In this document: positions 7,657-16,746 of the stretch, in pieces
Numbering within the stretch: the first letter of the stretch is position 1
Layout: each line of letters opens with the position of its first letter
Assembly (NCBI GenBank): GCA_019359615.1
Contig: JAHHHA010000023.1
Coordinates: 1 to 64,000 of the forward strand
Length of the DNA stretch: 64,000 nucleotides
Origin: Cyanosarcina radialis HA8281-LM2
GTDB lineage: Bacteria > Cyanobacteriota > Cyanobacteriia > Cyanobacteriales > CCAP-1448
Direction: 5' to 3'
Translations under genes and position numbers: made by a program
Notes under the pieces: generated by a model
Seen by the model: the letters and a program-made list of their open reading frames with translations, nothing else
The model's database searches: none
Told to the model about the DNA's origin: nothing

Positions 7657-7902
7657 ATGGATGTAGAAGGTATTACTTGGAAGAAGTTGTGGTTTTACCT
7701 TAAGCCGATTAATCCAAGAGAATATCTGCAAGTTCTTCGGGATGCTAACCTTCCTCGTTGGCGAGACAAACTCGCTTTTATTTGGCTGCTCAACCGACTC
7801 AAGTACGGCAGCGCCCTTCAGGTATTAGGTTATTGGTTGAATTCCCAACGTGCTAAACTCCGAGGTAGAGATCTATTAAGAGTTTCAGGGTTATATCCCT
7901 AA
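7657..7902 (+). CDS. hypothetical protein, 81 aa, Arg/Leu/Trp-rich
   Basis: The frame is open from a TTG at 7615, but the first ATG, at 7657, gives M-D-V-E-G-I-T-W-K-K and is the more natural start. The product is basic and rich in Trp, Leu and Arg (W-R-D-K-L-A-F-I-W-L-L-N-R-L-K-Y), which looks like real helical coding sequence. There is no signal peptide and no known motif. No strong ribosome binding site is present at either start. It lies between the tRNA gene and the LRR gene. Confidence 0.5.
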   Translation: MDVEGITWKKLWFYLKPINPREYLQVLRDANLPRWRDKLAFIWLLNRLKYGSALQVLGYWLNSQRAKLRGRDLLRVSGLYP

Positions 7903-7936
7903 CGTTATATAGTTCCCCTTCCCAGTTACTATTAAT

Positions 7937-8431
7937 ATGTCCAACTCCCAAATAGAAGGCAGAATAAATCTAGCGGCTATACAGAATTCGAGTCGTCTAG
8001 ATTTTTCCTTTATGCAACTAACATCTCTGCCGGGAAGTATCGGCAATCTTACTAGTTTGATAGAGCTAGATCTTTCAGGTAATCAACTAATATCTCTGCC
8101 GGAAAGCATCGGCAATCTTACTAGTTTGATAGAGCTAGATCTTTCAGGTAATCAACTAACATCTCTGCCGGAAAGCATCGGTAATCTTACTAACTTAACT
8201 AAGCTATTTCTTGGAAAAAATCAACTCACGTCTCTACCAGAAACCATCGGCAATCTTACTAACTTGATTGCTCTGTACCTTCACTTTAATCAACTCACGT
8301 CTCTACCAGAAAGTTTAGGGAATCTTACTAGCTTGACTATTTTATGGCTCCGTGAAAATCAACTAAAATCTCTGCCAGAAAGTTTAGGAAATCTTACTAA
8401 TTTAACTAAACTGTATCTGCAAGCAAGATAA
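7937..8431 (+). pseudogene. leucine-rich-repeat protein, N-terminal part (frameshifted)
   Basis: After a short leader come LRR units of 23 residues of the form L-P-E-S-I-G-N-L-T-S-L-I-E-L-D-L-S-G-N-Q-L. Two neighbouring units are nearly identical at DNA level over 69 bp (from about 8041 and 8110), so they duplicated recently. The frame stops at 8429-8431 because of a 4-bp tandem duplication CAAG-CAAG (8420-8423 and 8424-8427). Removing one CAAG restores L-Y-L-Q-D-N-Q-L-T-S-L-P and joins the frame to the continuing LRRs. Such LRR proteins mediate protein binding; the partner is unknown. Confidence 0.85.
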
Positions 8432-9326
8432 TCAACTAACATCGCTCCCAAGAAACTCGATAAGGCTTACCAACTTAACCGACCTAGACTTCAGAGGAAA
8501 TCAATTAACATTTTTGCCAGAAAGCTTGGGAGATTTAACTAGCCTGACTGACCTAGATCTTAGTAGAAATCAACTAACATCTCTGTCAGAGAACCTGGGG
8601 AATCTTACTAATTTAAATCATCTATATCTCCAAGAAAACCAATTAAGTTTTCTGCCGGAAAGCTTGGGAAAGCTCGCTAATTTAACCTATCTAGATCTTA
8701 TAAATAATCATCTAACATCTTTGCCAAAAAGCTTAGGATATTTAACTAATTTAGCCGAATTATATCTTTCTAAAAATCAGCTTATATCTTTGCCAGAAAA
8801 CTTAGGAAATTTGACTGAATTAACTCAACTGTATCTCGAAGAAAATCAACTTATATCTTTGCCAGCAGGCTTGGGAAATTTAACTAAATTGAATACTCTC
8901 AATATTAATGCTAATCCTTTAACAGATTTATCTCCTTTACAGAATTTGTCAGAACTAACAGAATTATTCGTTCTAGACGATCTACAACTTCCCTCCCGTT
9001 ACTTGACGAAATTATTAGATTGGCAATCTGAATGGTTGTTGGACGAACAGAATGCGGAAATTCGACGAGTATTAATCCAACAGATAGGGTATGAAAAAAT
9101 TTGCCAGGACTTGGGTGCTGTTGAACTCCATACTTGGCGAGAATATACGCTGCTAAAAATTGAGTCCGATGTAGATATCGAACCAATGGTTCTGCTAAAA
9201 ATGACTTGTCCTTCTACTAGATATATTCACATCTTGCGCGTACCGCCAGATACGACTAGTGCAGAAGCGGCAATTACCTGGGTAAATTGGGGTATACATC
9301 CCGACGAGTTTGCTATTGCTACTTAA
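8430..9326 (+). pseudogene. leucine-rich-repeat protein, C-terminal part with DUF6745-like tail
   Basis: In the shifted frame LRR coding continues without a break from about 8430 (N-Q-L-T-S-L-P-R-N-S-I). If translated separately, the first ATG-like start is near 8514. About seven more 23-residue repeats follow, ending at L-S-P-L-Q-N-L-S-E-L. The last 130 residues form a globular domain with R-R-V-L-I-Q-Q-I-G-Y, L-L-K-M-T-C-P-S-T and L-R-V-P-P-D blocks, as in the cyanobacterial DUF6745 family. The gene ends 4 nt before the convergent stop of radA. The protein is either inactivated, made as two pieces, or whole if the 4-bp duplication is a sequencing error. Confidence 0.8.
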
Positions 9327-9330
9327 TTGC

Positions 9331-10860
9331 CTATTCCTCCTCTTCATCGCCATAGTCATCATCCGATCGCCCTTGAGCCGGAATGGCTGCGACGATCGCA
9401 TCGATTACCTTAGCCACGGGAACGATTTCTAAACCGATCTCTGGGAAACTTTGCCCTTTAGGGACGATCGCCCGTTTAAATCCTAATTTGGCTGCCTCTT
9501 TTAACCGCAATTCCATTTGAGAAACCGATCGCACTTGCCCGCCTAAGCCCACTTCGCCGATCAGCACCGTACTGGGATCGACAATGCGATCGCGAAAAGA
9601 AGCCACCACGGCGATCGCTATCCCCAAATCTACCGCTGGTTCTTCCACGTTCAACCCTCCAGCGGAAGCGACGTAAGCGTCTAATTTCGACAGGGGAATG
9701 CCGACTCGTTTTTCCAACACCGCTAGAATTTGCAGCAAGCGGTTGTAGTCAACGCCAGTAGTCGATCTGCGAGGAGAAGCATAGCTAGTCGGACTGACTA
9801 AAGCTTGCAATTCCACTACGATCGGGCGAGTGCCTTCGCAAGCGACGACGATTGCCGTGCCCGAAGCAACATCTTCCCGACTGCCTAAGAACAGTTCTGA
9901 AGGATTGGTGACTTCTCTCAAGCCCGCACCCATCATTTCAAACACGCCGATTTCGTGGGTAGCGCCGAAGCGATTTTTGACCGAGCGCAGCAGGCGGTGT
10001 GAGGCAAAGCGATCGCCTTCAAAGTATAAAACCGTATCTACTAAGTGTTCCAGCACTTTCGGCCCGGCGATCGCCCCTTCCTTAGTGACGTGTCCGACAA
10101 TGAATAAAGTAATATCCTCCCGTTTGGCGGTTTGCATCAGTGCCGAAGTACATTCCCTCACCTGCGTCATCGAACCAGGAGCCGATGGCAAAGCTGGAAA
10201 ATATATGGTTTGGATGCTATCGATCACGGCGACGTGTGGTTTGAGCGATTCCAGTTCCCGCAAAATCTCTTCTAAATCGGTTTCTGGCAGTACGTAGAGG
10301 TTTGGCTCCTCCGTATCTGAGACGATCTCGACTTTCTTAGCCGCTACCTTGCCTTTCTCGCCCTCTTCGCCCTCTTCGCCCTCTTGCTCTGCTGGCACGC
10401 CCACGCCCAAGCGAGAAGCCCGCAATTTGACTTGCGGCCCCGATTCTTCAGCACAGACATACAAAATGCGATAGCGTTCTGCTAAGCCGCTGGCAACTTG
10501 TAACAGCAGGGTGGATTTGCCAATTCCCGGATCGCCGCCGATCAGCACTAGAGAACCGGGAACGATACCGCCGCCTAAGACGCGGTTGAGTTCTTCATAT
10601 CCCGAACCCCATCGCTCTTGATGGCGATCGCTAATTTCGGCAAACTTGAGAGAGGCTCTTGGTTTCACGTTAGCCGAACCCGATTTACCATGACCGCGAG
10701 AATTCGATTGCCAATTGCCCCTACTGGGAACGGCAGAGGGTACTGTCAAGGTTTTTTCTTCCAAAGAGTTCCACGCTTCACAAGCCGGACACTTACCCAT
10801 CCATTGGTGGGAGACTTCGCCGCACATATTACAGATGTACTCAATTTTTGGTTTGGGCAT
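9331..10860 (-). CDS. radA: DNA repair protein RadA/Sms
   Basis: This 509-residue RadA has an N-terminal four-Cys zinc finger (Cys10, 13, 24, 27), a RecA-like ATPase with Walker A G-D-P-G-I-G-K-S-T at about 109-117, the RadA-specific K-N-R-F-G motif at about 295-299, and a C-terminal Lon-protease-like domain. RadA is a hexameric helicase that extends heteroduplex DNA in recombination. An acidic low-complexity loop (E-G-E-E-G-E-E-G-E-K-G-K, about 158-172), encoded by GCCCTCTTC triplet-like repeats, is inserted after the first ATPase strands and is unusual. The gene is divergent from rpaB and convergent with the LRR gene. Confidence 0.97.
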   Translation of the reverse strand: MPKPKIEYICNMCGEVSHQWMGKCPACEAWNSLEEKTLTVPSAVPSRGNWQSNSRGHGKSGSANVKPRASLKFAEISDRHQERWGSGYEELNRVLGGGIVPGSLVLIGGDPGIGKSTLLLQVASGLAERYRILYVCAEESGPQVKLRASRLGVGVPAEQEGEEGEEGEKGKVAAKKVEIVSDTEEPNLYVLPETDLEEILRELESLKPHVAVIDSIQTIYFPALPSAPGSMTQVRECTSALMQTAKREDITLFIVGHVTKEGAIAGPKVLEHLVDTVLYFEGDRFASHRLLRSVKNRFGATHEIGVFEMMGAGLREVTNPSELFLGSREDVASGTAIVVACEGTRPIVVELQALVSPTSYASPRRSTTGVDYNRLLQILAVLEKRVGIPLSKLDAYVASAGGLNVEEPAVDLGIAIAVVASFRDRIVDPSTVLIGEVGLGGQVRSVSQMELRLKEAAKLGFKRAIVPKGQSFPEIGLEIVPVAKVIDAIVAAIPAQGRSDDDYGDEEEE

Positions 10861-11029
10861 GAGTTAATTCTTAAAGAATCTTAAAATGGCGTAACATAAC
10901 CCCAAATCGAACAAGTGCTATTCCTAAAGAGTTTGAGAAGCTCCAAACTCGTCAAATGTAGTGATATCTTAATAATAAGGTTAAAAAATTAACGATTAGA
11001 AAGACCAGCTACGAGGAGCGTTGGAGAGC

Positions 11030-11758
11030 TTGGAAAACCATAAAGAAAAAATCCTAGTAGTAGACGACGAAGCTAGCATTCGCCGCATCTTGGAAACTCG
11101 ACTTTCCATGATTGGCTACGATGTTGTCACCGCTGCTGATGGAGAAGAAGCTCTAGATACTTTCCGCAACGCCGATCCAGATTTAGTCGTTCTCGACGTG
11201 ATGATGCCCAAGCTGGATGGCTATGGTGTATGTCAGGAGCTACGGAAAGAATCGGATGTCCCCATTATTATGTTAACTGCTTTGGGAGACGTGGCCGACC
11301 GGATTACGGGTCTAGAGTTGGGAGCAGACGATTACGTCGTTAAACCTTTCTCTCCCAAGGAACTAGAAGCTCGCATCCGTTCGGTGCTGAGGCGAGTCGA
11401 TAAAACCGGGGCATCGGGAATTCCCAGTTCGGGCGTGATTCAAGTTACCAGTATTAGAATCGACACCAACAAGCGGCAAGTTTATAAAGGTGACGAGCGC
11501 ATCCGGCTTACAGGAATGGAGTTCTCGCTGTTGGAATTGCTGGTTTCGCGATCGGGAGAGGCTTTTTCGCGATCGGAAATTTTGCAAGAAGTCTGGGGTT
11601 ATACACCAGAACGCCACGTCGATACGCGAGTAGTGGACGTTCACATTTCTCGATTGCGGGCTAAATTGGAAGACGATCCGAGCAATCCAGAGTTAATCCT
11701 CACCGCCAGAGGGACGGGGTATCTATTCCAAAGGATAGTCGAACCAGGAGAAACCTGA
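11030..11758 (+). CDS. rpaB: response regulator RpaB (OmpR/PhoB family)
   Basis: The receiver domain carries D-D-E near residue 12, the phospho-acceptor Asp56 in L-V-V-L-D-V-M-M-P, and the Lys in V-V-K-P-F. A winged-helix DNA-binding domain with R-V-V-D-V-H-I-S-R-L-R-A-K-L follows. The near-invariant sequence identifies RpaB (Ycf27), the essential cyanobacterial regulator that binds HLR1 sites and controls high-light genes, usually partnered with Hik33/NblS. There is no ATG. TTG at 11030 gives M-E-N-H-K-E-K, the N-terminus typical of relatives, while TTG at 11021 is only 2 nt from AGGAG, too close. The hli gene at 24476 and a HLR1-like site at 47123-47140 are plausible targets. Confidence 0.95.
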   Translation: MENHKEKILVVDDEASIRRILETRLSMIGYDVVTAADGEEALDTFRNADPDLVVLDVMMPKLDGYGVCQELRKESDVPIIMLTALGDVADRITGLELGADDYVVKPFSPKELEARIRSVLRRVDKTGASGIPSSGVIQVTSIRIDTNKRQVYKGDERIRLTGMEFSLLELLVSRSGEAFSRSEILQEVWGYTPERHVDTRVVDVHISRLRAKLEDDPSNPELILTARGTGYLFQRIVEPGET

Positions 11759-11779
11759 TTTATAATTGCAGGAGACGGG

Positions 11780-11872
11780 AAGAGGGGAGATGGGGAGATG
11801 GGGAGATGGGGAGATGGGGAGAATCCTTAACTCAACACTCCACACTTAACACTTAACACTTAACACTTCCAA
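11780..11872. repeat. octanucleotide and heptanucleotide tandem repeats
   Basis: About four to five copies of GGGGAGAT are followed by several CACTTAA/ACACTTA heptamers. The same two repeat types recur at 14533-14575, 15920-15965, 42265-42455 and 53310-53400, always between genes, as in cyanobacterial short tandemly repeated (STRR) sequences. Confidence 0.8.
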
Positions 11873-11912
11873 AACTCCTATAAATACTCGAATTCATCGC
11901 CACTCAATTCTT

Positions 11913-14528
11913 TTGCATCGGTGGACACCGCCGATCGCAGCTGGGTTAGTGTTAGGTTCGATCGGGGGAATATATGCGATCGCCTCGACGATTTTGCTGC
12001 AAAGTTTTGCCGAAATCGAGCATCAAGAAGTGCGTCACAATGTTGAAGTGGTCGCCGATACTTTGTCGAAAGAAGTAGACACTTTTAATAACTTTGCCGC
12101 TGACTATGCGGTTTGGGATGCCACTTATGAATTCATCAAAAATCCGACTGAAGAGTATATCGAGTCAGACTTTGCTGATGCTCCTCTTTTGAGATTAAAT
12201 GTAGCTCTATTTATTCGCCCTTCTGGTGAAAGTGTTTTTCCCCAGTCGATCGATTACCGTAAAAACCAGCCAGTCCCACTACCAAGAACCATACAAGATT
12301 ATGTAAAAAATCACCCTTTTCTCTGGCAGCATCCCAATCCTAAAAGCAATCATAAAGGCATCGCGCTTTTACCTGAAAATCCAATGCTGATTGTTTCGCA
12401 GCCGATCGTGAAAAGCAACGGCGAAGGGCCGGTGCGCGGGGCGTTTGTAATGGGACGGTTTCTGGATGCGGCTGAAGTTCAGCGATTGGGCCAACAAATT
12501 CGCATCTCTTTTAAAGTTTACTCAGATGCAGATCCCAAATTGCCAGAAGATCTAAAAGTAGCAAAATCGGAGTTAGGCGGTAGGGAAGAGATTTTGGTTC
12601 GAGTTCTCAACGATGACGTAGCTACGGGATACAAAATCCTCAAAGATATTAATGGCAAACCGGGCTTATGGCTGCGAATAGAAACTCCGAGAAAGATCTA
12701 TCAAGAAGGTTTGCTCGGCCTCAAATATTTGCGATCGACATTGCTAATTGTCGGGTTGATGTCAGCAGCGATCGTCTGGCTGTTACTCGCACAGTTGGCT
12801 AGATCTCTGCGGCAACGCGATCGCATTCAGCAGGAACTTTTTCAAGAACAAGAACTGGCCCAAATTACTTTACATTCTATTGGAGATGGAGTAATTGCTA
12901 CTGACGTTCGAGGACAGATTGAATCGCTCAATCCAGTGGCAGAAAAATTGACGGGCTGGAAAGCTAAAGATGCTCAAGGCTTACCTGTAAACGAGGTATT
13001 GGAGATTGTCGATGAGAATACCTCCGAACCGATCGACAATTTAGTCCGGCAAGTCTTAGAAAACGGTCATCGGGTGGTTAACATCAGCGACAGTCAGATG
13101 TTGCGCTCTCGCAACGGCGACGAGTTTGCGATCGATAATTCTGTGGCTCCAATTTGCGGACAAAACGAGGAAATTATCGGCGCAGTGCTAGTGCTGCGAG
13201 ATGTAACCCAATCTCGCGAGTTGTCCCGTCAGTTGTCTTGGCAGGCTAGTTATGATGCTTTAACCGGACTGTTAAATCGGCGGAGATTTGAGGAGCAGTT
13301 AGAGGAAGCTTTATTTAGTGCTAAAACCGATAATCTGCAACATTCTCTCTGTTTTGTCGATTTAGACCGCTTCAAAGCGATCAACGACACTTGCGGTCAT
13401 GCCGCTGGCGATGAGTTACTGCGCCAAATCGGGACTTTGCTGCAATCTAACGTCCGCAAAAGTGACGTAGTTGCCCGTTTGGGTGGAGATGAGTTTGGCA
13501 TTTTGCTCTACGAATGTTCGATCGCTGAATCGGAAAACTTGGCAGAGAATCTGTGCGATCGCATTGAGTCGTTTCGGTTTAGCTGGAACGATCGAGTGTT
13601 TACAGTCGGGGCCAGCATCGGGTTAGTGGCAATTGGTAACGATAGTCCTAACTTTAGCAGCATCCTCAATGCCGCTGATGCTGCCTGTTATGCGGCCAAA
13701 AATCAAGGGCGCGGTCGAGTGCAGGTCTATTACCCTAGCGATCGAGAATTGATGCAACAGCGCCGGGATATGCAGTGGGTAGCCAAAATCGAACAAGCTT
13801 TGCTCGAAGATCGGTTTTGTCTCTACTATCAAACAATTATGCCCCTCAAGGTCGAAAATACTCTGAGAGAGTCTTATGAGGTGTTGCTACGACTATTAGA
13901 TGAAGAGGGAAATGTGGTGTTGCCCGATGCCTTCATTCCAGCAGCAGCGCGGTACGATCGCTCGATGGCCCTCGATCGCTGGGTAATCGAACACTTGCTT
14001 GCCAGTCAAAAAGAACATTACCAGGAAACATGGCGATCGTGTCAAGTCGATGGCGCAGACTGCTTTTATGCCATTAATTTGTCAGCAGCTAGCATCAAAG
14101 ACGACCAGTTTATCCACTTTCTGCAAGAACAATTCGATCGACATCAAATTCCGCCATCGGCGATCTGTTTTGAAATCCCAGAAGCGGCGGTTTTGGGAAA
14201 CTTGAGTCAGGCTACCGAGTTCTTCGAGCGATTAAAGGCGTTAGGATGTCGTTTGGCCGTAGACGATTTTGGTGGGGGGATCTCGGCGTTTGGTTATTTG
14301 AAAAATTTGCCCGTGGATTATCTCAAAATCGACGGCAGGTTGATTAAAGATATTGGGAGCGATCGCATTACTCTGGCAATAGTGGAGATGATTCAACGTT
14401 TGGCGGCTTTGATAGAAATTGAAACTACAGCTAAATTCGTGGCTGACGAAACGATTTTGGCCAAGATGCGAGACATCGGTGTAGATTACGCTCAAGGATA
14501 TGTTATTGCCGAACCACGCCCTCTTTAA
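11913..14528 (+). CDS. CHASE4-PAS-GGDEF-EAL signalling protein
   Basis: This 871-residue membrane sensor has a transmembrane helix at about 8-30, an extracytoplasmic CHASE4-type domain (about 35-260), a second helix (about 275-297), a PAS domain (about 315-435), GGDEF (about 440-610) and EAL (about 620-868). The GGDEF site is intact (R-L-G-G-D-E-F), so it should make cyclic di-GMP. The EAL site is degraded: E-V-L replaces E-A-L, and the A-E-G-V-E region reads T-A-K-F-V-A-D-E, so phosphodiesterase activity is doubtful and the domain may only sense. The start is TTG with no clear ribosome binding site; no better upstream start is seen. A long repeat tract precedes it. Confidence 0.92.
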   Translation: MHRWTPPIAAGLVLGSIGGIYAIASTILLQSFAEIEHQEVRHNVEVVADTLSKEVDTFNNFAADYAVWDATYEFIKNPTEEYIESDFADAPLLRLNVALFIRPSGESVFPQSIDYRKNQPVPLPRTIQDYVKNHPFLWQHPNPKSNHKGIALLPENPMLIVSQPIVKSNGEGPVRGAFVMGRFLDAAEVQRLGQQIRISFKVYSDADPKLPEDLKVAKSELGGREEILVRVLNDDVATGYKILKDINGKPGLWLRIETPRKIYQEGLLGLKYLRSTLLIVGLMSAAIVWLLLAQLARSLRQRDRIQQELFQEQELAQITLHSIGDGVIATDVRGQIESLNPVAEKLTGWKAKDAQGLPVNEVLEIVDENTSEPIDNLVRQVLENGHRVVNISDSQMLRSRNGDEFAIDNSVAPICGQNEEIIGAVLVLRDVTQSRELSRQLSWQASYDALTGLLNRRRFEEQLEEALFSAKTDNLQHSLCFVDLDRFKAINDTCGHAAGDELLRQIGTLLQSNVRKSDVVARLGGDEFGILLYECSIAESENLAENLCDRIESFRFSWNDRVFTVGASIGLVAIGNDSPNFSSILNAADAACYAAKNQGRGRVQVYYPSDRELMQQRRDMQWVAKIEQALLEDRFCLYYQTIMPLKVENTLRESYEVLLRLLDEEGNVVLPDAFIPAAARYDRSMALDRWVIEHLLASQKEHYQETWRSCQVDGADCFYAINLSAASIKDDQFIHFLQEQFDRHQIPPSAICFEIPEAAVLGNLSQATEFFERLKALGCRLAVDDFGGGISAFGYLKNLPVDYLKIDGRLIKDIGSDRITLAIVEMIQRLAALIEIETTAKFVADETILAKMRDIGVDYAQGYVIAEPRPL

Positions 14529-14532
14529 AAAG

Positions 14533-14672
14533 TGTTGAGTGTGAAGTGTTGAGTGTTGAGTGTTAAGAGTTAAGCCTTCAAAACAATTAGCGATCGACCT
14601 GGTAGGTTGGGTTGAACGAAGAAACCCAACACTGCAATCAATGTTGGGTTTCGCTAGCTCAACCCAACCTAC
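14533..14672. repeat. heptamer tract and 71-bp inverted repeat
   Basis: GTGTTGA-type heptamers (14533-14575) are followed by an imperfect palindrome. GTAGGTTGGGTTGA..AAACCCAAC (14602-14631) faces its inverse at 14642-14672. Single arms of the same family occur at 21831-21863 and about 60920-60962. Confidence 0.8.
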
Positions 14673-14698
14673 AATCTACAATCTATGAACCATGAATT

Positions 14699-15337
14699 AT
14701 GAACGATCGCACCTGGCAACTTCTTCCATTAATAACAGGCGTATTAGGTGGTAGTTTGTTGCTCGTCAACCGCTTATTTACCCCCGAACTTAACAATTCC
14801 CAATCCCGTTCTGACGTGCTGGGAGTAATTTTAAGCGCGTTGCTAATTTTAACGGGGTTATTGTGGCAAAGAGTGCAACCGCGATCGCCCGATGCAGTTC
14901 AACTCATAGGCAAAGAAGGTTTCGATTTAGCCCCAAATTTGCCCGAAGAAGTCAAAACCGAGCTAGCTTGGGCATCTCATTTATTGCTGACGAATACAGC
15001 CACCCGATCGCTGGTAATCGTTCGCGACGGTAAAGTGCTGCTGCGACGCGGAATTTTGGGGACTAACCCAGATGTTACACCAGGAGCGATCGTCCAGCGG
15101 GTATTAGACAAACAAAAGCCTGTTTATTTAGTTAACCTGAAATTATATCCAGGTCGCATCGAATTTGACTATTTGCCAGAAAATACCCAAGGCGTAATTT
15201 GTCAACCAATAGGCGATCGAGGAGTATTGATTTTAGGGGCTAATGCTCCGCGCAGTTATACCAAACAAGATGAAAACTGGATTGAGGGCATAGCTGATAA
15301 GTTGGCAGATACTTTCGATCGAGCGTCTAATATCTAA
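14699..15337 (+). CDS. cofactor assembly of complex C subunit B (CCB2/CCB4 family)
   Basis: This 212-residue protein has two N-terminal transmembrane helices (about 7-25 and 38-56) and a soluble domain ending with N-A-P-R-S-Y-T-K-Q-D-E-N-W-I. It resembles the CCB2/CCB4 (DUF2930) family, needed in chloroplasts and cyanobacteria to attach heme ci covalently to cytochrome b6 on the stromal/cytoplasmic face of thylakoids. The ATG at 14699 opens straight after the palindromic repeat. A DUF456 gene follows 18 nt downstream, probably in the same transcript. Confidence 0.8.
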   Translation: MNDRTWQLLPLITGVLGGSLLLVNRLFTPELNNSQSRSDVLGVILSALLILTGLLWQRVQPRSPDAVQLIGKEGFDLAPNLPEEVKTELAWASHLLLTNTATRSLVIVRDGKVLLRRGILGTNPDVTPGAIVQRVLDKQKPVYLVNLKLYPGRIEFDYLPENTQGVICQPIGDRGVLILGANAPRSYTKQDENWIEGIADKLADTFDRASNI

Positions 15338-15355
15338 AAACTGGTAAATCAAAAC

Positions 15356-15898
15356 ATGGGTTTAATCGTTCTCTACTGGCTGCTGGTAATCGTGATGGTG
15401 GTGGGCGTAATCGGCGCGATTCTGCCTGGAATTCCTGGTTCTAGCTTAATTTTGGCTGCCGTCGTCATCTGGGGATTAGTTACTGGTTTTAGCAATTTAG
15501 CTTTGGCTTTAGGAGTTGCTATTGTCGTCTGGCTGCTGAGTATCGGCATTGACTTCCTGGCTGGATACTGGGGCGCACAACGTTTTGGGGCAAGTAGTTG
15601 GGGACAATGGGGAGCAGCTATCGGCTTGCTGCTCGGATTTTTTGGATTGCTGCCAGCTTTACCCTTTGGCGGGCCGATAATCGGGATATTTTTTGGTCCT
15701 TTTGTCGGCGCGATCGCAGGCGAATTTCTCTACCGCCGCGAGTTAGAATTTTTTCCTAGACTTAAGCTATCGTTTCAGGCAGGCGTTGGCATTGTCGTCG
15801 GTTCGATCGTGGGGCGAATAATTCATGCTTTACTAGCGATCGGCGCGATCGTCGTTTTCATCGTCACCACCTGGCCAGCAGGATTCAGCGTGTCATAG
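15356..15898 (+). CDS. DUF456 integral membrane protein
   Basis: The 180-residue protein is very hydrophobic and Gly-rich, with about five transmembrane segments, a conserved I-L-P-G-I-P-G-S block near residue 23, and G-F-F-G-L-L-P-A-L-P-F-G-G-P-I-I-G in the middle. These glycine/proline blocks are the DUF456 signature. Function is unknown. It is co-directional with the CCB2/4-like gene 18 nt upstream. Confidence 0.85.
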   Translation: MGLIVLYWLLVIVMVVGVIGAILPGIPGSSLILAAVVIWGLVTGFSNLALALGVAIVVWLLSIGIDFLAGYWGAQRFGASSWGQWGAAIGLLLGFFGLLPALPFGGPIIGIFFGPFVGAIAGEFLYRRELEFFPRLKLSFQAGVGIVVGSIVGRIIHALLAIGAIVVFIVTTWPAGFSVS

Positions 15899-16021
15899 GA
15901 GAGCGAAGAGGGGAGAAGTTTCTTAACTCAACACTCAACACTTAACACTCCACACTTATCACTTCTTATGCTAGGTTAGTTTCCTAGATTATGTGGTGTC
16001 GATCAATAGGAGGGTTCGAGC

Positions 16022-16423
16022 GTGAAAAATACCTATAAAGCAGCGATCGCTGCGCTAACTTTTTTGACTTTATTGGCTCCCAGTCAAGTTCGCAGCCAAT
16101 TGGTTCCCCAACCTTGGGTTTCTGTTGGGGTAAACGATGATATTACCTATTCTGTGGGAGCTAGGAGTTTGGGTTTTGGAGTCGAACTCGGAACTGATTC
16201 TAATGGTGCAACTGGGGTAGACGTTCTGAAGTTCTTTGATTTGCCCACATCCGTTGTCGGTTTACCAGGAGTTTCGCCCTATGCGGGAGTAGGGCTATAC
16301 TCTAACGATGCAGGTATTTCTTTGTCCGGCGGCGTACAGGTAGAGGCTTCTAAGAACATCACCGTAGGTGCTGGCTACAACTCGGTTAGAGGACTCAACG
16401 GACAAATCGGCATTAGATTCTAA
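16022..16423 (+). CDS. small secreted protein, possible outer-membrane beta-barrel fragment
   Basis: This 133-residue protein starts at GTG, preceded by AGGAGGG at an 8-nt spacing. The signal peptide covers residues 1-25 with cleavage near V-R-S-Q. The mature part alternates hydrophobic and polar residues with many glycines (A-G-V-G-L-Y-S-N-D-A-G-I-S-L-S-G-G-V-Q-V) and ends in I-G-I-R-F. A terminal Phe after alternating residues is the usual outer-membrane beta-barrel end signal. It is too short for a classic porin, so it could be a small barrel or a periplasmic beta protein. Confidence 0.7.
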   Translation: MKNTYKAAIAALTFLTLLAPSQVRSQLVPQPWVSVGVNDDITYSVGARSLGFGVELGTDSNGATGVDVLKFFDLPTSVVGLPGVSPYAGVGLYSNDAGISLSGGVQVEASKNITVGAGYNSVRGLNGQIGIRF

Positions 16424-16656
16424 CTAAGTCATATATGGCAAACCTATAAAGGATAAGCATCGAGAGCGATTCGCTTGATGGTATCCTATATATCGATGCG
16501 CTTATGAGAGCGATCGCTCCGATAGCTATGTCTATTTGCAATCTGAAGGCCGGCTATTCGACTCTCAACTCCTAGATTAGCAATCAGACCTTTTCATGGC
16601 TGAAATAATTTGAGGTGATTTGGGCAAACTGTAATTAACAAGGTTGACTTCACCTC

Positions 16657-16681
16657 AGAGACGTTCTCCTAGAACGTCTCT
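16657..16681. repeat. 11-bp-stem palindromic repeat
   Basis: AGAGACGTTCT (16657-16667) pairs with AGAACGTCTCT (16671-16681) around a 3-nt loop. No T run follows, so this is a dispersed palindrome rather than a terminator. The surrounding 16424-16746 shows no gene. Confidence 0.65.
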
Positions 16682-16746
16682 ATAATTGTCGTGCTAATTT
16701 TCCGATTGTCGGCAGATAAATAATTTTGCTGTGGGGGTTAATTTTG

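Noticed and set aside
16657-16681. Terminator after the small secreted protein gene
   Set aside because: The perfect hairpin lacks a following T run and lies 230 nt from the stop; it is better seen as a dispersed palindrome.
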